From CAYSCS01 sp964429695 (GTDB taxonomy: Bacteria > Acidobacteriota > Aminicenantia > Aminicenantales > Aminicenantaceae): a DNA stretch of 6,832 bases. Below, piece by piece: positions 1-4,800 of this stretch. The stretch lies in assembly GCA_964429695.1 (NCBI GenBank), contig CAYSCS010000106.1, forward strand, positions 1 to 6,832, in the 5' to 3' direction. The translations under genes and the position numbers were made by a program. How positions within the stretch are numbered: position 1 is the first letter of the stretch; every line of letters begins with the position of its first letter. The notes below the pieces were generated by a model. The model was given only the letters and a program-made list of their open reading frames with translations. It did not search any database and was not told the origin of the DNA.

Positions 1-18
1 TTTTAGAGCACGCTTCAT
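1..18 (-). CDS. 5' end of a leftward gene (first six codons, MKRALK)
   Basis: Reading the minus strand, an ATG at 18-16 is followed by AAG CGT GCT CTA AAA and then the window ends. An AAAGGA ribosome-binding site lies at 30-25, six bases before the ATG, and a good minus-strand promoter sits further upstream at 108-81. This combination makes a real start likely, although only six residues (M-K-R-A-L-K) can be seen and no family can be named. The basic N-terminus would fit either a signal peptide or a small basic cytoplasmic protein. The leader between predicted transcription start and ATG would be about 55 bases. Confidence 0.5.
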
Positions 19-80
19 GATTTTTCCTTTAAATTTAAATTTATGATTAATAAAAATCTTAATTCATATCGAATTCCAAT

Positions 81-108
81 ATTATAAGCCATCTTTGCCG
101 CAACTCAA
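81..108 (-). promoter_or_regulatory. Sigma-70-type promoter of the leftward gene at 18
   Basis: On the minus strand TTGAGT (108-103) is followed after 16 bases by a perfect TATAAT (86-81). It points at the ATG at 18 and would start RNA near 74. The IS element on its upstream side begins only about 23 bases from the -35 box, so the promoter core is intact but anything further upstream has been displaced. Confidence 0.55.
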
Positions 109-130
109 AAAGCTGCGCATTCAATCACGT

Positions 131-144
131 AAAATGTTACCGAA
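131..144 (+). repeat. Left terminal inverted repeat of the IS
   Basis: AAAATGTTACCGAA matches, base for base in reverse complement, the 14 bases at 1279-1292. The core ATGTTACCGAA also matches 1314-1324. The core half-site GGTAACAT recurs in the opposite orientation at 161-168, directly over the transposase start codon. Confidence 0.75.
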
Positions 145-160
145 ATTCCATAAAGGATAG

Positions 161-168
161 GGTAACAT
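161..168 (+). repeat. Internal GGTAACAT copy over the transposase start
   Basis: GGTAACAT faces the left terminal copy (ATGTTACC at 134-141) across 19 bases, so the two form a dyad around the ribosome-binding site. The transposase ATG (167-169) begins inside it. If the motif is the transposase binding site, binding here could repress the gene; that is inference. Confidence 0.5.
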
Positions 169-1306
169 GCTTAGGATGGACATGAGGACACGAGAAGAGT
201 ACTTGAGGGCTCTGCCGGAGCGGTACCTTCGAGCCAGCAAGAAAGGAAGGGGTGAGATTCTGGACGAGTACTGCCGGAATACGGGTATGGCCCGCAAGTC
301 TGTTCGCAGGAAGCTGGCTGGACTTTTTAGGGGAGACTCCTGGCCACGCAAGAAGAGGGAACCGACATACGGGAGGGCGGTAAGGGTGGCTGTGGAGAGA
401 CTCTGGGAGATCTTTGACCGAGCTTGTGGCCAGAGACTAAAGCCGTTGATTGAAGCAGAGCTGGGGAGGCTTCGGGCTCTGGGCGAGCTCAAGGTCGATG
501 AGAAGACTGCCGCTCAACTCAAGCGGGTCTTGTCGGTGACGATCGACCGGCTCTTGAGGAGGAAGAAGGCCGAATGGGTTACCCGAAGGTGCTACGGTCG
601 GGCTGGGGGCAATCTTATTGCCAGGAAGATCCCCTTGAAAATGACAGATTGGAACATCGGTCAAATTGGGTTCCTGGAGATGGACTTAGTTCTTCACTGC
701 GGAGCCTCAACAGCGGGTGAGTATATCCACAGTCTATCGGCGCTGGAGAATGGCTCTGGCTGGTGGGAGGGGGAGGCAGTGATGGGTCGGGCTCAAGGCC
801 GTATCTTCGAGGCTCTCAAGAACATTCGGGCCCGCACGTCATTCATCTGGCGGGGAATCGACTCGGACAATGACAACGCCTCTATCGAGGAGAAGAACTT
901 CACCCATGTGCGCCGGCCTCTGGGCTACTTGCGCTACGATACTTGCCAAGAGCTTGATCTGATCAATGACCTGTACCGTAACGAGTTGCGCCTCTACAAG
1001 AATTTCTTCCAGCCGGTGATGAGGCTAGAGCGCAAGGAGAGGGTTGAGGGGAGGGTCCACAGGTACTATGCCAAGCCGCAGACGCCTTATCAAATCCTCA
1101 GGGAATCGGGCCAGCTTGGGCAGGATGAGGCCAAAAAGCTGGATGAGCTCTACCAGAGCTTGAACCCAGCCGAGCTAAAACGCTGGATCGACGAGAAGCT
1201 GGACAGGTTATATGCTCTCTATGAGAAGAAGCGCAAGGTCTCTTTCTGGGTTAATCCCTATAAAAAGTTCGAGCTTGCTTCGGTAACATTTTTGGTGATG
1301 CAATAA
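167..1306 (+). CDS. DDE integrase-type transposase, catalytic core internally deleted
   Basis: 379 residues. The start ATG at 167 has AGGA nine bases upstream; Met4 and Met6 are possible alternatives. Residues about 24-54 form a helix-turn-helix DNA-binding region. The rve/DDE core follows: first Asp in F-L-E-M-D-L at D173, second Asp in G-I-D-S-D-N at D234, and Glu in N-A-S-I-E-E-K-N at E241. In the relatives I recall, D-S-D-N-G-S-E-F and K-N-D-N-A-H-V-E are separated so that Asp and Glu lie 35 residues apart. Here only six residues intervene, which implies an in-frame loss of 29 codons. The rest, including F-F-Q-P at 280-283 and a C-terminal domain, is normal. The last codons (S-V-T-F) are encoded by the terminal repeat. 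The enzyme is therefore a recognisable transposase but very probably inactive. The exact IS family (IS481-like or an unclassified relative) is uncertain. Confidence 0.85.
   Translation: MLRMDMRTREEYLRALPERYLRASKKGRGEILDEYCRNTGMARKSVRRKLAGLFRGDSWPRKKREPTYGRAVRVAVERLWEIFDRACGQRLKPLIEAELGRLRALGELKVDEKTAAQLKRVLSVTIDRLLRRKKAEWVTRRCYGRAGGNLIARKIPLKMTDWNIGQIGFLEMDLVLHCGASTAGEYIHSLSALENGSGWWEGEAVMGRAQGRIFEALKNIRARTSFIWRGIDSDNDNASIEEKNFTHVRRPLGYLRYDTCQELDLINDLYRNELRLYKNFFQPVMRLERKERVEGRVHRYYAKPQTPYQILRESGQLGQDEAKKLDELYQSLNPAELKRWIDEKLDRLYALYEKKRKVSFWVNPYKKFELASVTFLVMQ
1279..1292 (+). repeat. Right inverted repeat, inner copy, inside the transposase 3' end
   Basis: TTCGGTAACATTTT is the exact reverse complement of 131-144. 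It lies inside the coding frame and encodes part of the C-terminal residues S-V-T-F. Confidence 0.7.
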
Positions 1307-1313
1307 GTATAAC

Positions 1314-1324
1314 TTCGGTAACAT
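1314..1324 (+). repeat. Right inverted repeat, outer copy (probable IS end)
   Basis: TTCGGTAACAT repeats the inner right copy 35 bases further out and in the same orientation, after the transposase stop codon. It is an 11-base exact inverse of 134-144 and is the likely outer boundary of the element. Confidence 0.65.
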
Positions 1325-1326
1325 GG

Positions 1327-1467
1327 TTAGATGATTTGACACGACTGGCTCCTTTTAATCTCGAGAAGCTGACAAGCCTCGACCTCAGAAAGATGATGAT
1401 CATTAAATTGCTCTAAGACATACTCTATCCATCTGGTTGACGTTCGTTTGCCTAACTGTTTGGTCAT
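1327..1467 (-). pseudogene. N-terminal remnant of a second transposase
   Basis: The minus strand encodes 46 residues from ATG at 1467, starting M-T-K-Q-L-G-K-R-T-S and reading on through a helix-turn-helix-like stretch that contains L-S-E-V-E-A-C-Q-L-L-E-I-K-R-S-Q. It resembles the N-terminal DNA-binding segment of rve-type transposases, where the last helix normally continues R-S-x-F/L-Y-R-L. Here the similarity ends at about residue 41 (near 1345) and the frame runs through a few bases into TAA at 1329-1327, next to the neighbouring IS. A ribosome-binding site AAAGGAG lies about eight bases before the ATG. The catalytic domain is entirely missing, so this is a truncated relic, probably cut by insertion of, or recombination with, the 131-1324 element. 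The assignment rests on motif style, not on a full domain. Confidence 0.55.
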
Positions 1468-1500
1468 TGAAATATCTCCTTTTTAAAGGAAGTATTTCAA
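1467..1500 (-). promoter_or_regulatory. Hairpin covering the ribosome-binding site of the remnant transposase
   Basis: On the minus strand two 16-base arms flank a 2-base centre. Of the 16 positions, 14 are Watson-Crick pairs, one is T-G and one is a C-A mismatch. The outer eight bases TTGAAATA/TATTTCAA pair perfectly and the inner CCTTT/AAAGG pair holds the Shine-Dalgarno AAAGGAG. The A of the start codon is the last base of the 3' arm. Transcripts reading in from outside would fold and hide the start, a strategy known from IS200 and IS10-type elements. As DNA it could instead be a protein-binding dyad. Confidence 0.5.
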
Positions 1501-1537
1501 CCCGAACTAGGTACTTTTATAAATTCTTTAATCTCCG

Positions 1538-1577
1538 GTTTTGCGTTCCCAAATGTTCGGTTTCGATGTTACGCATC
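1538..1577 (-). mobile_element. Probable outer end of the second, truncated IS
   Basis: Upstream of the remnant transposase are closely spaced copies of a similar half-site, ATGTTCGG (1553-1560) and ATGTTACG (1566-1573), plus a related GC-richer block at 1538-1550. They look like terminal binding sites of the element that once carried the 1467-1327 gene. The resemblance of ATGTTACG to the ATGTTACCGAA repeat of the neighbouring IS suggests related elements. The opposite end is missing, so the boundary cannot be proven. Confidence 0.35.
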
Positions 1578-1604
1578 ATTTTTTTCAAGGATTTTAAGAA
1601 TTGA

Positions 1605-1667
1605 TTAGAGGTAGCTGAGGTTTTTTAGCCTCAACCTAATTGCCTCTATTTCTTCAGAGGAAAGCTC
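1605..1667 (-). pseudogene. Cut-off C-terminal tail of the RHH gene beyond an in-frame TGA
   Basis: Directly after the TGA at 1670-1668, in the same frame, the minus strand reads E-L-S-S-E-E-I-E-A-I-R-L-R-L-K-N-L-S-Y-L and then TAA (1607-1605). Tails of the form E-E-...-R-L-K-x-L-G-Y-L are, from memory, typical of small CopG-like proteins of this kind. The tail therefore most likely belonged to the gene, which would be 70 residues if the TGA were a sense codon. No start codon or ribosome-binding site suggests separate translation. Confidence 0.5.
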
Positions 1668-1817
1668 TCATTTTGACGAATCTTTTGTGGAAACCAAATC
1701 TCTTAAAGCATAAACTACGAATTCATTGACGCTGCTAAACCCGCTTCCCTCGATTATGGATTTGATTCTTTGGTATAAGGGACGACGAATTTTGGGAGTA
1801 ACCTTATCTTTTCCCAT
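1668..1817 (-). CDS. Small ribbon-helix-helix (CopG-like) DNA-binding protein, truncated
   Basis: 49 residues from ATG at 1817. Residues 4-10 (D-K-V-T-P-K-I) fit the DNA-contacting beta strand, residues about 12-26 (R-P-L-Y-Q-R-I-K-S-I-I-E-G-S-G) helix A, and residues 28-43 (S-S-V-N-E-F-V-V-Y-A-L-R-D-L-V-S) helix B. G-F-S-S-V-x-E-F-V is the usual turn of this family. Such proteins bind DNA as dimers and normally act as repressors, often of their own gene; the target here is unknown. A TTG at 1937 would give an 89-residue version, but its 40-residue extension is proline-rich and contains the promoter (1853-1825). I therefore prefer the ATG at 1817, which has no Shine-Dalgarno and would be read from a leaderless mRNA. 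An in-frame TGA removes about 20 C-terminal residues (1667-1605); the RHH fold itself is complete and could still work. Confidence 0.6.
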   Translation of the reverse strand: MGKDKVTPKIRRPLYQRIKSIIEGSGFSSVNEFVVYALRDLVSTKDSSK

Positions 1818-1824
1818 CGAGCTA

Positions 1825-1853
1825 ATTCTAATTACAGGTAGTGAGATTGTCAA
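1825..1853 (-). promoter_or_regulatory. Leaderless promoter of the RHH gene
   Basis: On the minus strand a perfect TTGACA (1853-1848), a 17-base spacer and TAGAAT (1830-1825) are followed by seven bases and the ATG at 1817. Transcription would therefore begin at or one base before the start codon, which fits the absence of a Shine-Dalgarno sequence. The peptidase gene at 5430 has the same spacing throughout. Confidence 0.6.
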
Positions 1854-2012
1854 TTCTTTCACTCGTTTAGGCACAGGCGTAGTATTCAAGGGGGTTGAAG
1901 GTGGTGTTCTATATGGAGAGGGGAAGGGGTAGACCAATTTCTAAGCTGAGTGAGGAAGAGCCATTAAATTTTTTTTCAGGATAATAATTGATAAGAAAAA
2001 ATTTTATGCGCT

Positions 2013-2360
2013 TCATCTTTTAATTCCTTTTCTAGCCTTAATACTATTCTCAAGATACCTGATTAAATAAAGCTTTTTAGGGAGGAATAAGACGACTCTA
2101 TCTACTCTTTTTCTTTTTTGATAGTCACAGGGAGAAATTCGCATTCTACACATTTTCAATCGTCCTTCAAGTGCCAGAAGTTCTCTCAGGTACTTTCCCT
2201 TAAACTTTTCTTTTCATAAATCAGAGACTATCTCAAGAAGAGTTTTGATTCAAGGAAATACCTTAATGCTACTATTTCTTTTCTCTCCTTCTCTTCTTGC
2301 CACTAAATTAAATATTTCTCTCCTAAACCTTAAAATAAGGTTAATCCAGGGAACTTCCCT
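2013..2360 (-). pseudogene. Possible leftward gene relic interrupted by two TGA codons
   Basis: One minus-strand frame stays readable for 116 codons to TGA at 2015-2013, with internal stops only at 2252-2250 and 2216-2214, both TGA. The middle reads K-G-K-Y-L-R-E-L-L-A-L-E-G-R-L-K and the end D-R-V-V-L-F-L-P-K-K-L-Y-L-I-R. The last part could be translated alone as 46 residues from ATG at 2153, with GAAGGA nine bases upstream. I recognise no family. The strand is purine-rich, which by itself produces Lys/Arg/Glu-rich open frames, so this may be chance. If it is real, it is a broken small basic protein. Confidence 0.25.
2326..2360. repeat. Two adjacent short palindromes
   Basis: AACCTTA-AAA-TAAGGTT (2326-2342) is a perfect 7-base inverted repeat. 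Five bases later AGGGAA-C-TTCCCT (2348-2360) is a perfect 6-base one. Neither has a T-run, so they are not obvious terminators. They could be operator-like sites, or chance in low-complexity sequence. Confidence 0.3.
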
Positions 2361-2535
2361 TCATATAGTTTATTCAATCTTCTCTCAAAAAATAAAAAAA
2401 ACTTCAATCAACTCCTTTTCTTAGCTTAAATGAGAAAGACTTAATTGTTTTTTCTTTATTGATGAAGATGATAAAAGAAGATGGTTAGTGTAGATTTATG
2501 CATTACCCCCTTTCCTTCTACTTAGAGAAGACACT

Positions 2536-3881
2536 TTACTCGCAGTGGGTCGGTCCTATGTACCCGTTATTGTAATCATCTAAGGTACTCATCCAGCTGA
2601 GAACCTGATTCTTCTCCGTTCGAGTAAGGCTCCGCCAATCAGAAGAATTTTTAGTAGCTAGGAAAGAATCGGCTGCAGAGATAATGGCCATGACTGTTGA
2701 ACCATCTGCGCCGTTAACAATACTCAGTTTAGGAGCAAGAAACCGGGCGTAAAGCTTATTGATTCCCTTTGAGGCATCTCCACTAAAGCTCAACAATTGA
2801 AAGTCCTGTGAAGCACTGGTAACTTCGATGCTTTTTGTCCCGCTTGGAGTTCCAAGCTGGATGAAACGCAAAGGTGTTATTCTCTCAGGATAATTTCATG
2901 TAAATTGGGCCTGAGTCTTCCAGTAGCCAAAATTATGCGTTCATCCATCTCTGCAAGGGGAGGTTTTGATGGTAACCAGGGCTGATGAAGTTCTTCTCTC
3001 GGTGCTATCACATTCTGTTAGGGTGACTGTGTTACTCAGGTTATAGTCAGAGCCCCAGGCTGAGAGTTTCTGGATTTCTTTGCTGAAAGAACTGAATCTT
3101 GGTACTCAGTAAAAGTCCATGATCCCTGAATGCTGGGGATGCAGGTGAATCCTTGACGACAGATTTCATTTTTCAGTCACTTCGGCTGTTTCATCAATTT
3201 CAAAGATTTTGGGTGAGGAAGGAGGGCTGATATCTGCCTTTGGCTCAGACCAGAATTCTTTGCTAAGGTGTCCGCAATGATTGGTTATGGTCACTTTGAC
3301 TGTGTTTCTGAAAGTTGCGCCTTGAACAGGGATGAATTCAATCTCATATTTATATGTTTCTATTTCACCCGGATTAAGTTGGTGCGAAGGAATAACTTCC
3401 TGCGTGGCTCCTGGCAATGGCTGGAATTGACCAGCGCTAGTCTTATACCCCACCTGGTCAACGAGCTTAAAGTTTTCAGTGGCCACCTCTCCTCCATTAG
3501 TGACAGAAATTTCTCCTCTGACTCAATATTTATCCACAACAGAGCCTTTCCCTCGCTCAACACTAATGGTGTAGATTACTGCTCCTGTTTGATTTTGGCA
3601 GACCTCAATAGAGGTCGGAGTAAATGCTTTTTTAATTTCCCAATCGTGGGTGCTTGTTTTTTCCCAAAAGCCTTCGGACGTTTTTGAAGCAACTAGAGTA
3701 GTTCCTGCTTGGCCTTGAGGTTCTGAAATGGAGAAGGTCTGGCTCTGGAAAAGTTCTGTCTCACTTAAAGGATTTAAAGAAGAAAGAGGATTCTCCATCC
3801 TGTTTTCTTTGGAACAAGCGTAAATCCTGTGACAAGCAGAAAAGCAGCCAGAACCGAAATTAGGATGGTCCTTTGTTTCAT
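2536..3881 (-). pseudogene. Decayed secreted protein with a C-terminal G-Y-W-K-T domain
   Basis: A leftward gene of about 449 codons can be followed from ATG 3881 (AAAAAGGAG five bases upstream) to TAA 2538-2536. It begins with an export signal, M-K-Q-R-T-I-L-I-S-V-L-A-A-F. A one-base shift at about 3820-3845 moves to the main frame, where a Cys-containing lipobox-like stretch (I-Y-A-C-S-K) follows. The middle is a beta-sandwich/DUF11-like region, with V-R-G-E-I-S-V-T-N-G-G near 3522 and V-K-V-T-I-T-N-H-C-G-H-L near 3260. Segment 3164-3091 is readable only in another frame (G-F-T-C-I-P-S-I-Q-G-S-W-T-F-T), so there are shifts near 3165 and 3090. The C-terminus has F-G-Y-W-K-T (2931-2914), then L-G-T-P-S-G-T-K-S, N-G-A-D-G-S and S-T-L-D-D-Y-N-N-G-Y-I-G-P-T-H-C, as in exported proteins of unknown function that I recall. 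Internal stops, all TGA, are at 3525-3523, 2943-2941 and 2898-2896. Function is unknown, probably cell-surface. Confidence 0.75.
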
Positions 3882-3991
3882 TTTATCTCCTTTTTAAGCT
3901 TTAGCACGATTGGAAGGGCTATCAATTTACCACACAATATCAAATAAAATAAACACTACCCTCTTTTAGATACAATCAAGAGTATATGTGA
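3882..3991. other. Divergent spacer between the pseudogene and the rightward small genes
   Basis: This short AT-rich region would hold the promoters of the leftward pseudogene and the rightward pair. Only the pseudogene's ribosome-binding site is clear. A TACAAT at 3971-3976 could be a rightward -10 box but has no -35 partner at a normal distance. Confidence 0.3.
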
Positions 3992-4264
3992 ATAAATTTT
4001 TTGAGCGCGATTGATTATTTTGATATAAAGGCAAAGAAAAAAGTTTTGAAGATGGAACTAATGGAACTAAAGGAAGATAAATTTATTTATCTCGGGGAAG
4101 GAAAAGACAAAATCAAGGATAATTATAAACAAAAAAGCTGAGAGCATTCTTTTGCCCTCGACCGAAGTGGGATAACTCCTCCTCCCAAAGAATTTGTTAT
4201 CTCTCTCTGTGAGAAGTGGGTAAGTGCTTATTACAAAAAAAGAGAGCCAGGTTTCCAATCATGA
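3992..4264 (+). pseudogene. Rightward small gene of unknown function, broken by TGA
   Basis: One frame runs from after a TGA at 3989-3991 to TGA at 4262-4264, interrupted only by TGA at 4139-4141. Before the stop it includes M-E-L-M-E-L-K-E-D-K-F-I-Y-L-G-E-G-K (from ATG 4052). After it comes E-H-S-F-A-L-D-R-S-G-I-T-P-P-P-K-E-F-V, then C-E-K-W-V-S-A-Y-Y-K-K-R. Both halves look like natural protein. The frame ends in TCATGA, so its stop overlaps the ATG of the next gene by four bases, the typical sign of translational coupling. The original start is unclear: ATG 3986 is followed immediately by TGA, TTG 4001 has no ribosome-binding site, and ATG 4052 has only a weak one. I recognise no family. 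It is either a pseudogene or a gene whose TGA is somehow read. Confidence 0.4.
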
Positions 4265-4521
4265 AAAAGAAAGAAATGCTATCGATTCGCCAGTTTCTTC
4301 TGGAGCTTTTTCAAGTCATCGTCGCAGGTAATGAACTCTACGGGACGATACTTGAAGGAAAGACTCCTTTAGAGCTTCTGCAAGAAAGGATTCATCTCTT
4401 TATCCTTAAAAGCAAGATACAAGCCTCGCCTTATTTCAGAAAGCATTCCGTGGAAAAAAAGCTTTCTCCTCGAGAAAGAGACCTTCGCTTTCTCCTTCTT
4501 TCTGGTTTGAGTGATGAGTAA
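4261..4521 (+). CDS. Hypothetical 86-residue protein, coupled to the upstream frame
   Basis: The ATG at 4261 overlaps the upstream frame's stop as ATGA. I prefer it to GTG 4216, which would place the first 15 residues over the upstream gene. The protein starts M-K-K-K-E-M-L-S-I-R and is predicted mostly helical and soluble. It includes L-L-E-L-F-Q-V-I-V-A-G-N-E-L-Y-G, then P-L-E-L-L-Q-E-R-I-H-L-F-I-L-K-S, and a charged, helical C-terminus (S-P-R-E-R-D-L-R-F-L-L-L-S-G-L). There is no signal peptide, membrane helix or catalytic motif. I do not recognise it. The overlap suggests it worked together with the upstream product, perhaps as a complex. Its frame is intact although its partner is broken, and expression may now be poor because the coupled upstream frame terminates early. 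Confidence 0.55.
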   Translation: MKKKEMLSIRQFLLELFQVIVAGNELYGTILEGKTPLELLQERIHLFILKSKIQASPYFRKHSVEKKLSPRERDLRFLLLSGLSDE

Positions 4522-4566
4522 ACTGTAGAAAGGCATAGGCTGAGCTCAAGCCCAACAAAGAGTAAT

Positions 4567-4758
4567 ATGAAAAATTTAACCTTGAAGCTTGGGGCAAATT
4601 CTCGAGTTGGTTTACTTATCTCTCTTATTGGTTCAACATTACCTGAAGAGGAGGAGTTTTTTCGAGAAAAAAAGAAAAAAATTAACGCCTTTGAGGCTAA
4701 ATTTAAAATCCTATTCTTTTCATTAATTATTTTTGAGGCTACAGGTCTTCTTTTTTAA
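4567..4758 (+). CDS. Doubtful small ORF with a C-terminal hydrophobic segment
   Basis: 63 residues follow ATG 4567, 45 bases downstream of the preceding stop and in the same direction. The upstream AAAGAG is a weak and rather close ribosome-binding site. The sequence has an acidic-then-basic middle (P-E-E-E-E-F-F-R-E-K-K-K-K) and ends in a hydrophobic stretch, F-K-I-L-F-F-S-L-I-I-F-E-A, that could be a membrane anchor. No family is recognised. The AT-rich composition makes a chance ORF quite possible; it is listed because of its position after two same-strand frames. Confidence 0.25.
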   Translation: MKNLTLKLGANSRVGLLISLIGSTLPEEEEFFREKKKKINAFEAKFKILFFSLIIFEATGLLF

Positions 4759-4800
4759 AGCTCTAGTTCATCCCTTAAACTTACCTTCCTCTCTTTTCCC

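Larger units (their letters stand above)
131..1324 (+). mobile_element. Insertion sequence with a defective DDE transposase
   Basis: A GC-rich block (clearly richer than the AT-rich flanks) holds a single transposase gene bounded by inverted copies of ATGTTACCGAA. The left copy is at 134-144. Right copies are at 1279-1289 and 1314-1324. If, as in many DDE elements, the ends are TGT...ACA, the element would be 135-1323, about 1.19 kb. I see no convincing target-site duplication next to either end. On its right it abuts the truncated remnant of another transposase gene, so it has probably landed in or recombined with an older IS. The element cannot move itself if its transposase is dead (see 167-1306). 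Confidence 0.75.
1938..2535. other. Long non-coding or decayed stretch with strong strand skew
   Basis: Apart from the possible relic at 2360-2013, nothing recognisable lies here. The plus strand is very rich in T and C, so the minus strand is purine-rich, as is common for coding strands of leftward genes in AT-rich genomes. This suggests eroded leftward genes between the RHH gene and the pseudogene at 3881-2536. There is no tRNA-like or CRISPR-like structure and no clear terminator with a T-run after the pseudogene stop at 2536. Confidence 0.4.

Noticed and set aside
121..664. Minus-strand ORFs opposite the transposase
   Set aside because: They are antisense shadows of the 167-1306 gene with no ribosome-binding site and no domain.
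131..1324. Target-site duplication flanking the IS
   Set aside because: Bases outside the left repeat (near 121-133) and the right repeat (1325 onward) show no convincing match.
1815..1937. TTG start at 1937 for a longer RHH protein
   Set aside because: The extension is proline-rich, has no ribosome-binding site and contains the TTGACA/TAGAAT promoter; the RHH fold begins right after ATG 1817.
2941..2943. TGA as selenocysteine in place of the Cys before G-Y-W-K-T
   Set aside because: No SECIS-like hairpin follows the codon, and the same gene has other TGA stops and frameshifts, so it is a pseudogene.
3086..3168. TGA stops at 3168-3166 and in the main frame near 3110
   Set aside because: They lie where the readable protein has moved to another frame (3164-3091), so they result from frameshifts and are not nonsense mutations.
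4067..4258. Minus-strand 63-residue ORF
   Set aside because: Antisense to a better supported rightward frame, with a TTG start and no ribosome-binding site.
4216..4261. GTG start at 4216 for the 86-residue protein
   Set aside because: It lies inside the upstream reading frame; ATG 4261 in an ATGA overlap is the better start.
1605..4264. Alternative genetic code with TGA as Trp or Gly
   Set aside because: No single amino acid fits all sites, and the intact 329-, 209- and 379-codon genes contain no TGA. Kept only as an observation to test.
4538..4552. GGCTGAGCTCAAGCC dyad after the 86-residue gene as a terminator
   Set aside because: The stem is short, has almost no loop and is followed by no T-run.
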